64,000 bases of DNA from Methanofollis fontis (GTDB taxonomy: Archaea; Halobacteriota; Methanomicrobia; Methanomicrobiales; Methanofollaceae): the NCBI RefSeq assembly GCF_004297185.1, contig NZ_PGCL01000001.1:124001-188000 (forward strand), given 5' to 3'. Shown here in pieces: positions 36,788-45,621 of this stretch. The translations under genes were made by a program, and so were the position numbers. The notes beneath the pieces are model-generated. The model was not told the DNA's origin, did no database searches, and was given only the letters and a program-made list of their open reading frames with translations. Every line of letters starts with the position of its first letter. The first letter of the stretch is position 1.

Positions 36788-39700
36788 TCACACGATCCTG
36801 AAGTAGGGATCCCTCAGGCCCACATTCTTCTGGGCGATGAACATCGCATCGCCGACCTCGATCGCACGGTTCTCGTGGACATCCGTCTGGAGGAAGGAGG
36901 TCGTTCCGACGGTCGGCTTCGACTCCAGCCCGACAACCTCGCGGAGCACCCGGAGAGTATCAGCCTGGTTCACCGAACCATCGCCGTTCGCATCGCCATA
37001 CAGGAGGAGGACGGCGCTGCCGTCCGTCACTTCGACCGGGATCTGGTACTCGTCGGCGTCAAATAACTCGACATCCACCAGACCGAGCGCCGTCTCATCG
37101 CCGCCCGAACCAATCACCGAGATGTGGACGGTCGCCACGGTCAGGTTGCCGCTGAAGCTCTCCGCCTGACAGTTGCCAAAGATGACATAGCCCTCGTCGA
37201 CATGATTCAGGTTGACGGTAAGCGCACCGACATCACCGGCAGATACACCGGTCACCGTGACCGCCGAGGGATCGAAGGTGAAGGTCATCGCGAACGTTGC
37301 GAGATTCTCCGCACCCCCTACCACGATCGGCAGGTCATAGGTCGTGCCGGGCACGAGCACCAGGTCTGTCGGAAGTTCGATGGAGGTGGTCGGGTGCAGG
37401 TAGCAGTGAACCGTTTTGGTCACCCGGTTGTTCGCAAACGTGGTCTCGTAGTCGGTGACGCCGTCCGGGTTCACCTCGAGGGCGAGGGTGTAGGTTCCTG
37501 GGTCGGCGAGGAGGGTCTTGTTCCGCCAGACCGTATAGGACTCGCCGACGCCGAGCGCCGGGACGGCGATCTCCTCGACCGCCTGTCCGGTGATCAGGTA
37601 GTCCATCGTCGTGGCAACGGCCGCCACCTCACCCTGGTTGGTGACCACGAGGGCGATTGGCGTGGCGGTGCCGCTCTGGACCACCGTCGGGGGCACAATG
37701 ATCTCCGCCGCCAGGTCGGGGGCGGTGATCCGCACCGGGTAGACGATGTTGTTGTTTGCATAACAGATCTCATCGATCGTGCGGTCAGGGTTGACGGTGA
37801 CGTTCACCTTCGCATCCACCGGCAGGTGATAATCGCTGGTGTTGATGCCATAGTCGGAGGCATAGGCCTCGACATTGGTATGCAGGGCCTGTTTCGTCTC
37901 ACCCATCGGAATGTTGCCGTTATAGGTGGTGGACTGGTCCTTGTCTCCGATCGCCGCCCGGACCACGATCTCCTCATCGGTATAGATGAAGTCGGCGGTG
38001 CCCTGGTTGGTGATGTAGAGATAGAGGTCGTTCACCTTCACCGAGTCGTCCCGGTTCAGCTTCACCACGTGGGGAGCGCTGACCGATGGCACGAAGTCGG
38101 GGAGGGCAGCAGTTGCAAGACGGAAGGTGCCGTCATAATACCAGGAATTGGATTTGACGATCTCGTCACCGTCATAGCAGACCACCTTGTAGGGCACATT
38201 GTCAGAGAATCCGAGCATAATGCGCTCTTCTCTCAGTGCCGCAGAGGGGGCATGGATGGTCAGCGTCGCCCGACCACTGGAATCGGTGTATCCGGTCAGC
38301 ACCTCGGAGTAGGGGTCAGGATACTCCATGGCCAGGTGATCAATGTTCAGCGGGCGCACATCGTCATTATAGGTGCTCGAGGCATCCATTGCGGCAGCGC
38401 CAAGGAAGAACCCGACCTTCGCGTTGCTGATCGGGTTGCCGTCACTGTCGGCGACGGTGAAGGTCACCGGCACCGTTTCCCCGACGAGCACATCAGGCTT
38501 CACTGTGTAGGAGACACAGGCGCCGGGCACATCAAAGAAAGAGACACCTACACCCATTAACGAGCCATCTGGCTGCAGAACCGAAGCATGTGCCTCATAG
38601 GTGCCGTTCTGTGAGGGGGTGACGTTCTTCGCCCATGTACCGGTAAAGGCAAGGGTGTCGGCAAATTCCGTCCCGAGCGTCTTCCAGTTGAAGTACGGGC
38701 TTGCAGTAAACACCCCGCGCTCGACTATCGGCGTGTCATCCGGCCCGTAGGAGTAGAGTGAGACCATGTACGAACCGCTGCCCTGATAGTCGACCTCCAT
38801 CCACCGGCTTTCGGTGGCGGGTTCGAGGCACCTGAGGGCGGCCGCCGTCTGCTGGTATCCGGTGATGATGCCGGGGTCAATCCGGCTGAACCTAACAGGA
38901 TAGCCCTGGATATAATCCAGAACCCAGGCAGAGGAGCTGATGCCGTCGGTGATCAGGATCACGTCCTCGGATGCCTTCCCGGACACGTTCAGCGTGAAGG
39001 TGCAGGTGCCGTCGGCAGCGGTGGTGTTCGTCTGCACACCGTCAGCGGTGTAGAGTCGAACCGTCTTTCCGGCATCATCGGTCACCTCGCCGGTGGTGCC
39101 GTTCACGGTGATCACCGAGGCGGTGAGGCTGGCCGTGTCCGCTGGCACCGAGTGGTAGTCGCCCTGACTCCAGGTCGCAGCCCATTCATAGTCCATGATG
39201 ACGAGGTAGGTGCTGTCGAGCCCTTCGACGCTTTCCGGCACCGTGGGTGTCACCCGGTGAAGGGTCCACGGCGACATCGAGCCATAGACAACCGAGACCA
39301 TATACGAGTCATAGCTGCCGTAAAACTCCTCATCGGGGTCAACAAACTTGACGACCGCCACATAGCAGTCCTCGGGCATCGTGAACTGATAGACACCGAT
39401 GCCGTTTCTCACCTGCACCGTCCCGACAATCTCCTCAGGCTCCATGCCGCCGGTCGCCTCGACCAGGGCGGCATCGTCCACCGGCATGCCGGCGGCGAGC
39501 GCTCCGCCGACCTCTGCCGGCAGGGAGAGGATCTCTGTCTCGGTGAAGGCGGTCACGTACACCGCATAGTCCTTGGAAGTGATCGTCCCACCAATGCCAT
39601 GAGGTTCTGCCACCTGCAGGGCGATGTCAATCGTGCTGCCGGCAGGGCAGATCGCCTGTTTGGGCGAGGACATGCCTTCATACCAGACTTCATAGGCAAA

Positions 39701-42058
39701 TGCCACGGACCCGGCCCTGCGACCATCGATCGTGACGCTGAGATCCGAGCCATATACATTTATATTGAATTTCGAAAAGTCGACCGTTGCTTCGACCACG
39801 CCGTTCACCGGCGTCAGGGTCTCATCAAAGAACGTGGTCGTAGAATTCGCCACCTTCAGCTGCACCGTATCGGAGTAGGCCGATCCATCGACGTCAAGGA
39901 GCGGGTAGCGCATTGTGATGGCGCCGTCCGGCGGGGCGATGAACGACTGCGACTCAAAGAACGGCACATAGATGTAGCCATTTCCTCCACCCTCAGAAGA
40001 GGGCTTGAGTTTCTGCGAACTCAGGGTGCGGCCCTGCCAGGTCGCCTCGGTATAGAAATAGGCGTTCACCGGGAAGCTGGTGATGTCGATGGTGGCCGTT
40101 GCCCTGCCATCGGCATCGGTCACGCCCGATGCGTTGATGAAAACCGGGTTATAGTAGTTATAGTAGACCTTGAATTCCACCGTTTCTCCTTCAATCGGAG
40201 CGCCGGCTGTTGCGTTCCAGCAGACGCCGAGCATTGTCACGGTGTTCGGGTCGGTGTCAGCATCATATGAGGGACCGCCGAAGAGCTCGGTGAGATAGGG
40301 CGAGGGCAGTGTGCCGTGCAGACCGTCGGTCGCCTCGACCGCCAGATAGGAACTGATCCGGCCTGCACCGTAGAGGTTGTTCTCCTCATAGGTCGCCATC
40401 GCCGTACCGTCCTCCTTGATGTGGACGGCCGTCTGCATCAGAGTCTGCTTCACCTGTGCCGGCGTGAGGGTGTCGTTGCCGGCGAGCATCAGGGCGACGG
40501 TGCCGGCCACACCCGGCGTTGCCATCGAGGTGCCGTCCATGACGGCGTACTGGCCGTTCGGATAGGCGGAGAGGATGCCCACACCAGGCGCCATCAGGTC
40601 GGGCTTGATGTAGGGGTTCGTCCGGTTCACCGGCCCGATAGAGCTGAAACTTGCCCGGTAGTCCATGCAGTAGTCGGTAGCGCCGACGGTGATCACGTCC
40701 TCGGCCGTTCCCGGCGTGCCGATGGTGCCGGTGCCGACGTCGCCGTTATTGCCGGCCGCAACGACCGCCACCACGCCGAGGTCGGCGAGGTTGTTTAGCG
40801 TCAGGTCATATGCGGTGTTGCCGTCGGACTGGCGTGCCTCTGCGATAGCCGCTCCTTCGAACATCACCGACTCGTTTCCGTTGTTGGTGACCTGCAGGAG
40901 CCAGACACCGTTCCAGTTTCCGCTGTTGCTGGCATACGGCGCCTTGAACTTCACCACATCCGACGACTGGTCAAAGCCGTTCCAGTCGATGTAGCCGCCG
41001 GTCGCAGTTACATTGTTGGGGGCATAGAGGGTCATCGAGAGGTTGGCGGGTTCGGCGTCATTATAACCATACTCCTGCTGGAGGGCGTAGCCGCCGACGA
41101 CAAACTGGGGTTCCAGGAGTCCTCCGTTCGAGGCGATATTTCCACCCACCTCAAGCGTCAGGTTGAGCGTTTCACCGGCCGCAAGAGAGAAGTACTCCTG
41201 TTTGTTTGCGTCCCACGCATAGCTTCCCACACTGAGGGAGATCACGTCGGCATCGTTCTCGACCGACCATTCGATGCCCTTGATGATGTCGGAGGTCAAG
41301 CCTGAACCTGCCGAGTTCAGCACCTTGGCACCGATCAGTTCGGCTTCGGGTGCGGTACCCAGTATGAGGGCCTGAATGCCATCATAGGTCGAAACCATCA
41401 CTTCGCCGCCGGCCGCCGTGCCGGCACAGTGGGTGCCGTGGCCGTTGTCGTCATAGGCCGAGGTGTTGTCCCCGTTCACAAAGTCGGCAAAGCCGACGAC
41501 ACGCTCGCCGAAGGCCGGGTGCGTCCCGTCGATACCGGTGTCCACCACAGAGATCCGAACACCTTCGCCCATGTTCCCGGCGTCCCAGACGGCCGGGGTC
41601 TCGATCCAGTCGAGATGCCAGGGCAGCATGAACTCATCGCCGCTCCGCATGTACTGGGCATCGACGGTGTCAGAGACCTCAAATACTGGGTCGTCCACCT
41701 GCACCCGCATATCGGGCTCCACATGGTCGACACCGGGCAGGAGGGCAATCCTCTCGATGGTCGACTTATCGGCCTCGACACGGAGCGCATTCACGATCCA
41801 GAACTGTTCCGCCGACTGTGCGGCGTCACTGTCGATTGCACTGATGGATGAGAGCACGGACGCCTGCGTGGCAGCCGCCTGTGCCTTCATCATCGAATAC
41901 GTCGTTCCTCGGTCCGGCTGGTCTGTGAGCACCACAATATACGGCATCGTGTCATCTGTTCCGACAACAGAACCGTCAGGGGCTCCGGCAGCGACACTGC
42001 CAACCAGAACCAGCAGTATGAAAACAGTCAGAAAACTCCGCGTACAAACGCGCGTCAT
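36788..42058 (-). CDS. Subtilisin-like surface protease with CARDB, cohesin and dockerin modules
   Basis: The start is the ATG at 42058, spaced seven to eight bases from GGAGG; a GTG three codons earlier is less likely. The 1756-residue product has a signal peptide, an I9-type propeptide (about 35-120) and an S8 catalytic domain. The triad is Asp173 (SVVDTGIDGTHP), His207 (NGHGTHCAGT) and Ser511 (GTSMATPGVAG), with oxyanion Asn437 (AAGNNGD). An insert of about 125 residues resembling a P-domain jelly roll lies between ISLSVGSYAW and the Asn. Many beta domains follow, including two CARDB domains, a cohesin (about 1560-1680) and a dockerin with loop DANGDGSVNQAD. It leads the operon, 12 bases before the thioester gene. 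Confidence 0.92.
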   Translation of the reverse strand: MTRVCTRSFLTVFILLVLVGSVAAGAPDGSVVGTDDTMPYIVVLTDQPDRGTTYSMMKAQAAATQASVLSSISAIDSDAAQSAEQFWIVNALRVEADKSTIERIALLPGVDHVEPDMRVQVDDPVFEVSDTVDAQYMRSGDEFMLPWHLDWIETPAVWDAGNMGEGVRISVVDTGIDGTHPAFGERVVGFADFVNGDNTSAYDDNGHGTHCAGTAAGGEVMVSTYDGIQALILGTAPEAELIGAKVLNSAGSGLTSDIIKGIEWSVENDADVISLSVGSYAWDANKQEYFSLAAGETLNLTLEVGGNIASNGGLLEPQFVVGGYALQQEYGYNDAEPANLSMTLYAPNNVTATGGYIDWNGFDQSSDVVKFKAPYASNSGNWNGVWLLQVTNNGNESVMFEGAAIAEARQSDGNTAYDLTLNNLADLGVVAVVAAGNNGDVGTGTIGTPGTAEDVITVGATDYCMDYRASFSSIGPVNRTNPYIKPDLMAPGVGILSAYPNGQYAVMDGTSMATPGVAGTVALMLAGNDTLTPAQVKQTLMQTAVHIKEDGTAMATYEENNLYGAGRISSYLAVEATDGLHGTLPSPYLTELFGGPSYDADTDPNTVTMLGVCWNATAGAPIEGETVEFKVYYNYYNPVFINASGVTDADGRATATIDITSFPVNAYFYTEATWQGRTLSSQKLKPSSEGGGNGYIYVPFFESQSFIAPPDGAITMRYPLLDVDGSAYSDTVQLKVANSTTTFFDETLTPVNGVVEATVDFSKFNINVYGSDLSVTIDGRRAGSVAFAYEVWYEGMSSPKQAICPAGSTIDIALQVAEPHGIGGTITSKDYAVYVTAFTETEILSLPAEVGGALAAGMPVDDAALVEATGGMEPEEIVGTVQVRNGIGVYQFTMPEDCYVAVVKFVDPDEEFYGSYDSYMVSVVYGSMSPWTLHRVTPTVPESVEGLDSTYLVIMDYEWAATWSQGDYHSVPADTASLTASVITVNGTTGEVTDDAGKTVRLYTADGVQTNTTAADGTCTFTLNVSGKASEDVILITDGISSSAWVLDYIQGYPVRFSRIDPGIITGYQQTAAALRCLEPATESRWMEVDYQGSGSYMVSLYSYGPDDTPIVERGVFTASPYFNWKTLGTEFADTLAFTGTWAKNVTPSQNGTYEAHASVLQPDGSLMGVGVSFFDVPGACVSYTVKPDVLVGETVPVTFTVADSDGNPISNAKVGFFLGAAAMDASSTYNDDVRPLNIDHLAMEYPDPYSEVLTGYTDSSGRATLTIHAPSAALREERIMLGFSDNVPYKVVCYDGDEIVKSNSWYYDGTFRLATAALPDFVPSVSAPHVVKLNRDDSVKVNDLYLYITNQGTADFIYTDEEIVVRAAIGDKDQSTTYNGNIPMGETKQALHTNVEAYASDYGINTSDYHLPVDAKVNVTVNPDRTIDEICYANNNIVYPVRITAPDLAAEIIVPPTVVQSGTATPIALVVTNQGEVAAVATTMDYLITGQAVEEIAVPALGVGESYTVWRNKTLLADPGTYTLALEVNPDGVTDYETTFANNRVTKTVHCYLHPTTSIELPTDLVLVPGTTYDLPIVVGGAENLATFAMTFTFDPSAVTVTGVSAGDVGALTVNLNHVDEGYVIFGNCQAESFSGNLTVATVHISVIGSGGDETALGLVDVELFDADEYQIPVEVTDGSAVLLLYGDANGDGSVNQADTLRVLREVVGLESKPTVGTTSFLQTDVHENRAIEVGDAMFIAQKNVGLRDPYFRIV

Positions 42059-42100
42059 AGATACCACCTCCGGGGTTATAGAAGAGAAGAAACCCTTATG

Positions 42101-42155
42101 ATTTATAGATTCCGAATATTCCTCATAAAATTAAATAAAAACTATTATATATTAT
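42101..42155. promoter_or_regulatory. Divergent promoters for the protease operon and the plus-strand surface gene
   Basis: On the minus strand ATCTATAAAT (42101-42110) sits about 25 bases before a start site that would leave a short leader to the protease ATG. On the plus strand TTATATATTAT (42145-42155) suits the divergent gene at 42250. The 190-base gap is very AT-rich. Shared regulation is possible. Confidence 0.45.
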
Positions 42156-42249
42156 GGGCCATCTCCGCACTCCAGACCGGGAATCGGAGCAGAGGGCAAT
42201 AAAGAGCAAGGACACAAAGGAGATATAGTTTCCAGCCTGATATTCTGCT

Positions 42250-43428
42250 ATGGTACAGCCCAGCACCCCCCGGCTGCTGGCAGTGATTATCGGGCTGATT
42301 CTTCTGATTGCCCCCCTTTCTGCCGCAACCGTCACCATGTCACCCTCCACGATCACGGAGGACACCCCTATCACCATCACGGTGCACGACCTCGCAGACA
42401 ACAGTACCTTTATGATACGCGTCTCGGCGTCGATCCCCCTCGACGGAGACGGACGGTTCCAACTGAGCACCAACAACCTCCAGATGCCGTTTGCGCTCGA
42501 TGACGGCCGCGTTTCCATCCATGCAGAGAACGTCAAGGCCGCAAACCTCACTGCCCGCATGGGTGGGCGAGCCATCACCATCTTCGGTGACGGCGAAAAC
42601 GGCGTCGTGGACATGAACCAGATGGGCGACATCCCGCAGGGCCTCATCTCCTACATCACCCTCGAGGGCGTCGGACTCGCCGCCAGCACGCCAGTGGTGG
42701 CATCGGTCGATCTCTCCGGAAAGAAGATCGGGCCCGATGACTCCGTGGTCACCTTCTCGGTGAACGGGTTTACCGGCGGCAGCGCCGATGTGAAGGTCTA
42801 TGTGGACGGTGTCCTCGTCCCGACCACACCGACGACCACCGCACCCTCCTCCAGCGGAGGGGGAGGGGATGACCCGGTGACCACCACCGAACCCGAACCG
42901 GAGAGTGTCACCGTCACCTCCCCGGACAGTGGGTGTGCCCTGTCCTTTGAGAGCGGCGCTCTCGAGGGTGCAGAGAGTGGCGATCTCTCGATATGGGTCA
43001 GCAACCGCGCCGTTCCCGAAGGCTGGACAGCCGTGAAGGGCCCCTATGCGATCCTGCCCGACGGCGTAACCTTTAACCCGTCGGCGACCATCTCCATCAG
43101 CATGGACGGTGTCGGGGACGACACCTCGACCGCCTACACCCTGCTCGCCTGGAACGGTCAGGCCTGGAACCCCCTGCAGAGCAGGATAGAGGGCGACGTC
43201 ATCTCCGCCGAGATCGATGAGGGCGGAGAGTTTGCCCTCGCCACCCCACCCGTGGTGGTGACCACCGCTCCGGCGGCAGGAGAACCGGCAGAGACCGTCA
43301 CCATTATTGAGACGACAGCTGCACCGACCGCCGAACCGACCACCACACCGGCACAGTCCCCCCTCCCGCTCATCTGCACCCTGGGTGCCCTTGGAGCGGC
43401 CGCCGCCATCATCGTGGGCAGGCGATAA
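42250..43428 (+). CDS. Secreted surface protein with C-terminal membrane helix
   Basis: A 392-residue protein with a signal peptide (LLAVIIGLILLIAPLSAA), an N-terminal beta domain (about 27-195), a TTTAPSSSGGGG linker, a second beta domain (about 220-330) and a Thr/Pro stalk ending in a helix (LICTLGALGAAAAIIVG) and RR. The second domain (SFESGALEGAESGDLSIWVS) resembles the C-terminal domain of the large PKD protein in the opposite operon. The tail resembles archaeal sorting signals but lacks the PGF motif. It is divergent from the protease and could share its regulation. Function unknown. Confidence 0.82.
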   Translation: MVQPSTPRLLAVIIGLILLIAPLSAATVTMSPSTITEDTPITITVHDLADNSTFMIRVSASIPLDGDGRFQLSTNNLQMPFALDDGRVSIHAENVKAANLTARMGGRAITIFGDGENGVVDMNQMGDIPQGLISYITLEGVGLAASTPVVASVDLSGKKIGPDDSVVTFSVNGFTGGSADVKVYVDGVLVPTTPTTTAPSSSGGGGDDPVTTTEPEPESVTVTSPDSGCALSFESGALEGAESGDLSIWVSNRAVPEGWTAVKGPYAILPDGVTFNPSATISISMDGVGDDTSTAYTLLAWNGQAWNPLQSRIEGDVISAEIDEGGEFALATPPVVVTTAPAAGEPAETVTIIETTAAPTAEPTTTPAQSPLPLICTLGALGAAAAIIVGRR

Positions 43429-43443
43429 ATCCGGTGAACCGAT

Positions 43444-44424
43444 ATGAGTGAAGAAAAGCCCGCAATTGTTGAGGCCCTTGAACCCGGGGCGGTCCAGAAG
43501 GACCTCCTCGCCATCGCCCTCTGGACGGTGGCGACCGTCCTCTGCATCTATCTCCCGGTGCTCAACGAGAGCGTGCTGCGGGTGGTCTTCGGCCTCCCCA
43601 TGGTCCTCTTCATCCCGGGCTATGCACTCATCGCCGCACTTTTTCCCGCAAAGGACGATCTCGACGGTATCGAACGGGTCGCCCTCTCCTTCGGGCTCTC
43701 GATCGCCGTCGTCCCCCTCATCGGACTGGCGCTCAACTACACGCCCTGGGGCATCCGCCTCGATCCGATCCTGACATCCCTGGTGATCTTCACCTTTGCG
43801 ATGATCGCCGTGGCGCACTGGCGGAGAATGGTGCTGCCACCCGAACAACGCTTTGTCGTTCCCTTTGCCTCCATGGCGATAGAGGCGCGTGAAGAACTCT
43901 TCCCGGAAGAGGCCTCTCGCCTCGACCGGGCGCTCTCGGCCATACTCGTCCTGGCCATCATCGCCGCCGTGGCGACGACGGTGTATGTGATCGTCGTCCC
44001 CAAGGAGGGCGAACACTTCACCGAGTTCTACATTCTTGGTGACGGTGGGAAGGCCGCAGACTATCCGACCGACTTTTTTGCAGGGACGAATCAGTCCCTG
44101 ATCATCGGCGTGGGCAACCACGAGTACAGGAACGTGACCTACACCGTCGAGGTGCTGCTCACAAACCAGACCTTCGATACGGCGACAAACACCAGCACGG
44201 TGCATGAAATGGAGCGTATCGGACGGTTTTCACTTGAGATCCCGCACAACGAAACGGTCGAAGAACCATATGCGTTCAGCGTCGACCGGACGGACATGAA
44301 CAGGCTCCAGTTCCTCCTCTTCAACGAAACCGTGCCCGCCGACGCCATCTGGGGCACAGACCGGGTCAACGCCAGTTACCGGGACCTGCACCTCTGGATC
44401 AGGGTCAGGCCGCCGGTTCAATAA
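43444..44424 (+). CDS. DUF1616-type membrane protein
   Basis: A 326-residue protein with four to five membrane helices in the first 190 residues, then an extracytoplasmic beta domain (about 190-326) rich in Asn-glycosylation sites. The segments LPMVLFIPGYALIAALFPA and FGLSIAVVPLIGLALNYTPW match the DUF1616 family, often found in archaeal surface or glycosylation loci. It starts 15 bases after the surface protein gene, so they form an operon. The final 20 bases overlap a convergent gene. Role unknown. Confidence 0.85.
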   Translation: MSEEKPAIVEALEPGAVQKDLLAIALWTVATVLCIYLPVLNESVLRVVFGLPMVLFIPGYALIAALFPAKDDLDGIERVALSFGLSIAVVPLIGLALNYTPWGIRLDPILTSLVIFTFAMIAVAHWRRMVLPPEQRFVVPFASMAIEAREELFPEEASRLDRALSAILVLAIIAAVATTVYVIVVPKEGEHFTEFYILGDGGKAADYPTDFFAGTNQSLIIGVGNHEYRNVTYTVEVLLTNQTFDTATNTSTVHEMERIGRFSLEIPHNETVEEPYAFSVDRTDMNRLQFLLFNETVPADAIWGTDRVNASYRDLHLWIRVRPPVQ

Positions 44425-45169
44425 TAATGTGAAGGTCGCTGCCCGCAGGCGATGCCGAGGCAATGCGTGCGGGGCGACCGGTCCCTTCTGCCATAATACA
44501 GGCGACAAGACTGCATACCGGGCACCCGACCATCGTGCAGCACCGCGGCGACGCCGCCCGCACCGCCGCACACCCGGCACCGAGGGAGAAGCCCTTCAGG
44601 TCCACGACCAGGTTCTCGCCATCAAATGAGGCGGCGACCGAGTCCGCAATCTCCAGTGCATCGGCACAGACCTCAGCGATCGCCTCGCAGAGGCGGTCGG
44701 GGTCGGACGGCACCTCAAATGAACAGTAGTTCTTCAGATAAGAGAGGAGAGGGGCGCAAAGGGGCCGGATCACAACCGCATCCCCCTCAATCCCGGTGAT
44801 ATAGGAGGTGCCCTCCGGGATATCGGTCGGCACCCGCCCGCTGACCGGGATCACCTGCATGGCACTGCCGTCCTCCCGCGGGGGCAGAAACTGTGCATCG
44901 CCCTGCACCCCCAGGTCGGCGATGAGGGTGGCCACATCCACGGTTCCGCCGACCGGGAGGAGGGCGGCGATCTCCGGGTCCATCGGTTCGTCCTTGGAGA
45001 GGGTGAGCAGGAAGACACCGGCGATAAACGAGCCGAAACCGGCAAGGACAAGGGTCGCAGAGGTCAGATCCCCCCTGCCGGTGAGAGCGGCAAGGATCAG
45101 CGCCGCCGCCGCCGCACCGAGGAGGAGGAGCGCTGCACGTGTAGTATCATTGGTTCCCGAGAGTTTCAT
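44405..45169 (-). CDS. Archaeal hypothetical protein with two membrane helices
   Basis: A 254-residue protein. Two N-terminal helices (LLLLGAAAAALILAAL and TLVLAGFGSFIAGVFLLTL) are followed by a cytosolic domain with several Cys residues (CCTMVGCPVCSLVACIMAEG). The cysteine-rich segment could bind metal. I recognise it only as an archaeal conserved type. Last gene of the Lhr-MoxR operon; its start overlaps the preceding stop (ATGA). Confidence 0.75.
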   Translation of the reverse strand: MKLSGTNDTTRAALLLLGAAAAALILAALTGRGDLTSATLVLAGFGSFIAGVFLLTLSKDEPMDPEIAALLPVGGTVDVATLIADLGVQGDAQFLPPREDGSAMQVIPVSGRVPTDIPEGTSYITGIEGDAVVIRPLCAPLLSYLKNYCSFEVPSDPDRLCEAIAEVCADALEIADSVAASFDGENLVVDLKGFSLGAGCAAVRAASPRCCTMVGCPVCSLVACIMAEGTGRPARIASASPAGSDLHIIIEPAA

Positions 45170-45621
45170 GGTTCACCCCGTTGTGAGGTCCAGGCAAGCC
45201 TGTACCAGAGCACGAGCACCGCCCCGCCGAGGGCGGCAGCGCCGATGAGCAGAAGCACCGACGGAAGATAGACATGCCGCATCATGGCAAGGGGAGCGAT
45301 CCCGAAAGCGACCGCCACGGCGAAGGCAAGAAATCCGAAGTAATCGCTCCGTCTGCCGAACAACCCGCATCCATCGATCATCCCCCCGAGCACAACGACG
45401 AGAATCGCCAGAGAGAAGAGCGGCGAGGAGAGACCGGCGGCAACGGCGAGGAGTCCACCTGCCGCCAGCAGCAGAAACCAGCGGTCCGCACGCCCCGCAG
45501 ACAGCAGAAAAACGGCGGCGAAAACGGCAACACCGGCCAGACCGGCGATCCATGCCGGACCGCTCAATGCGGCGGCGATGCCAAGAACAGCTGCGATACC
45601 GGCCCAGATCCGCCCGTCCAT
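45166..45621 (-). CDS. Small integral membrane protein
   Basis: A 151-residue protein with about five hydrophobic helices (AGIAAVLGIAAALSG, VFAAVFLLSA, LLLAAGGLLAVAAGL, LAFAVAVAFGI, VLLLIGAAALGGAVLVLWY). It starts directly after the DUF58 stop with GGAGGAGAT upstream. I cannot assign a family. Position suggests it works with MoxR and DUF58. Confidence 0.7.
   Translation of the reverse strand: MDGRIWAGIAAVLGIAAALSGPAWIAGLAGVAVFAAVFLLSAGRADRWFLLLAAGGLLAVAAGLSSPLFSLAILVVVLGGMIDGCGLFGRRSDYFGFLAFAVAVAFGIAPLAMMRHVYLPSVLLLIGAAALGGAVLVLWYRLAWTSQRGEP

Noticed and set aside
36843-40270. Long plus-strand frames opposite the protease gene
   Set aside because: They mirror the coding periodicity of the minus-strand gene and have His/Arg/Gly-rich content with no recognisable domain.
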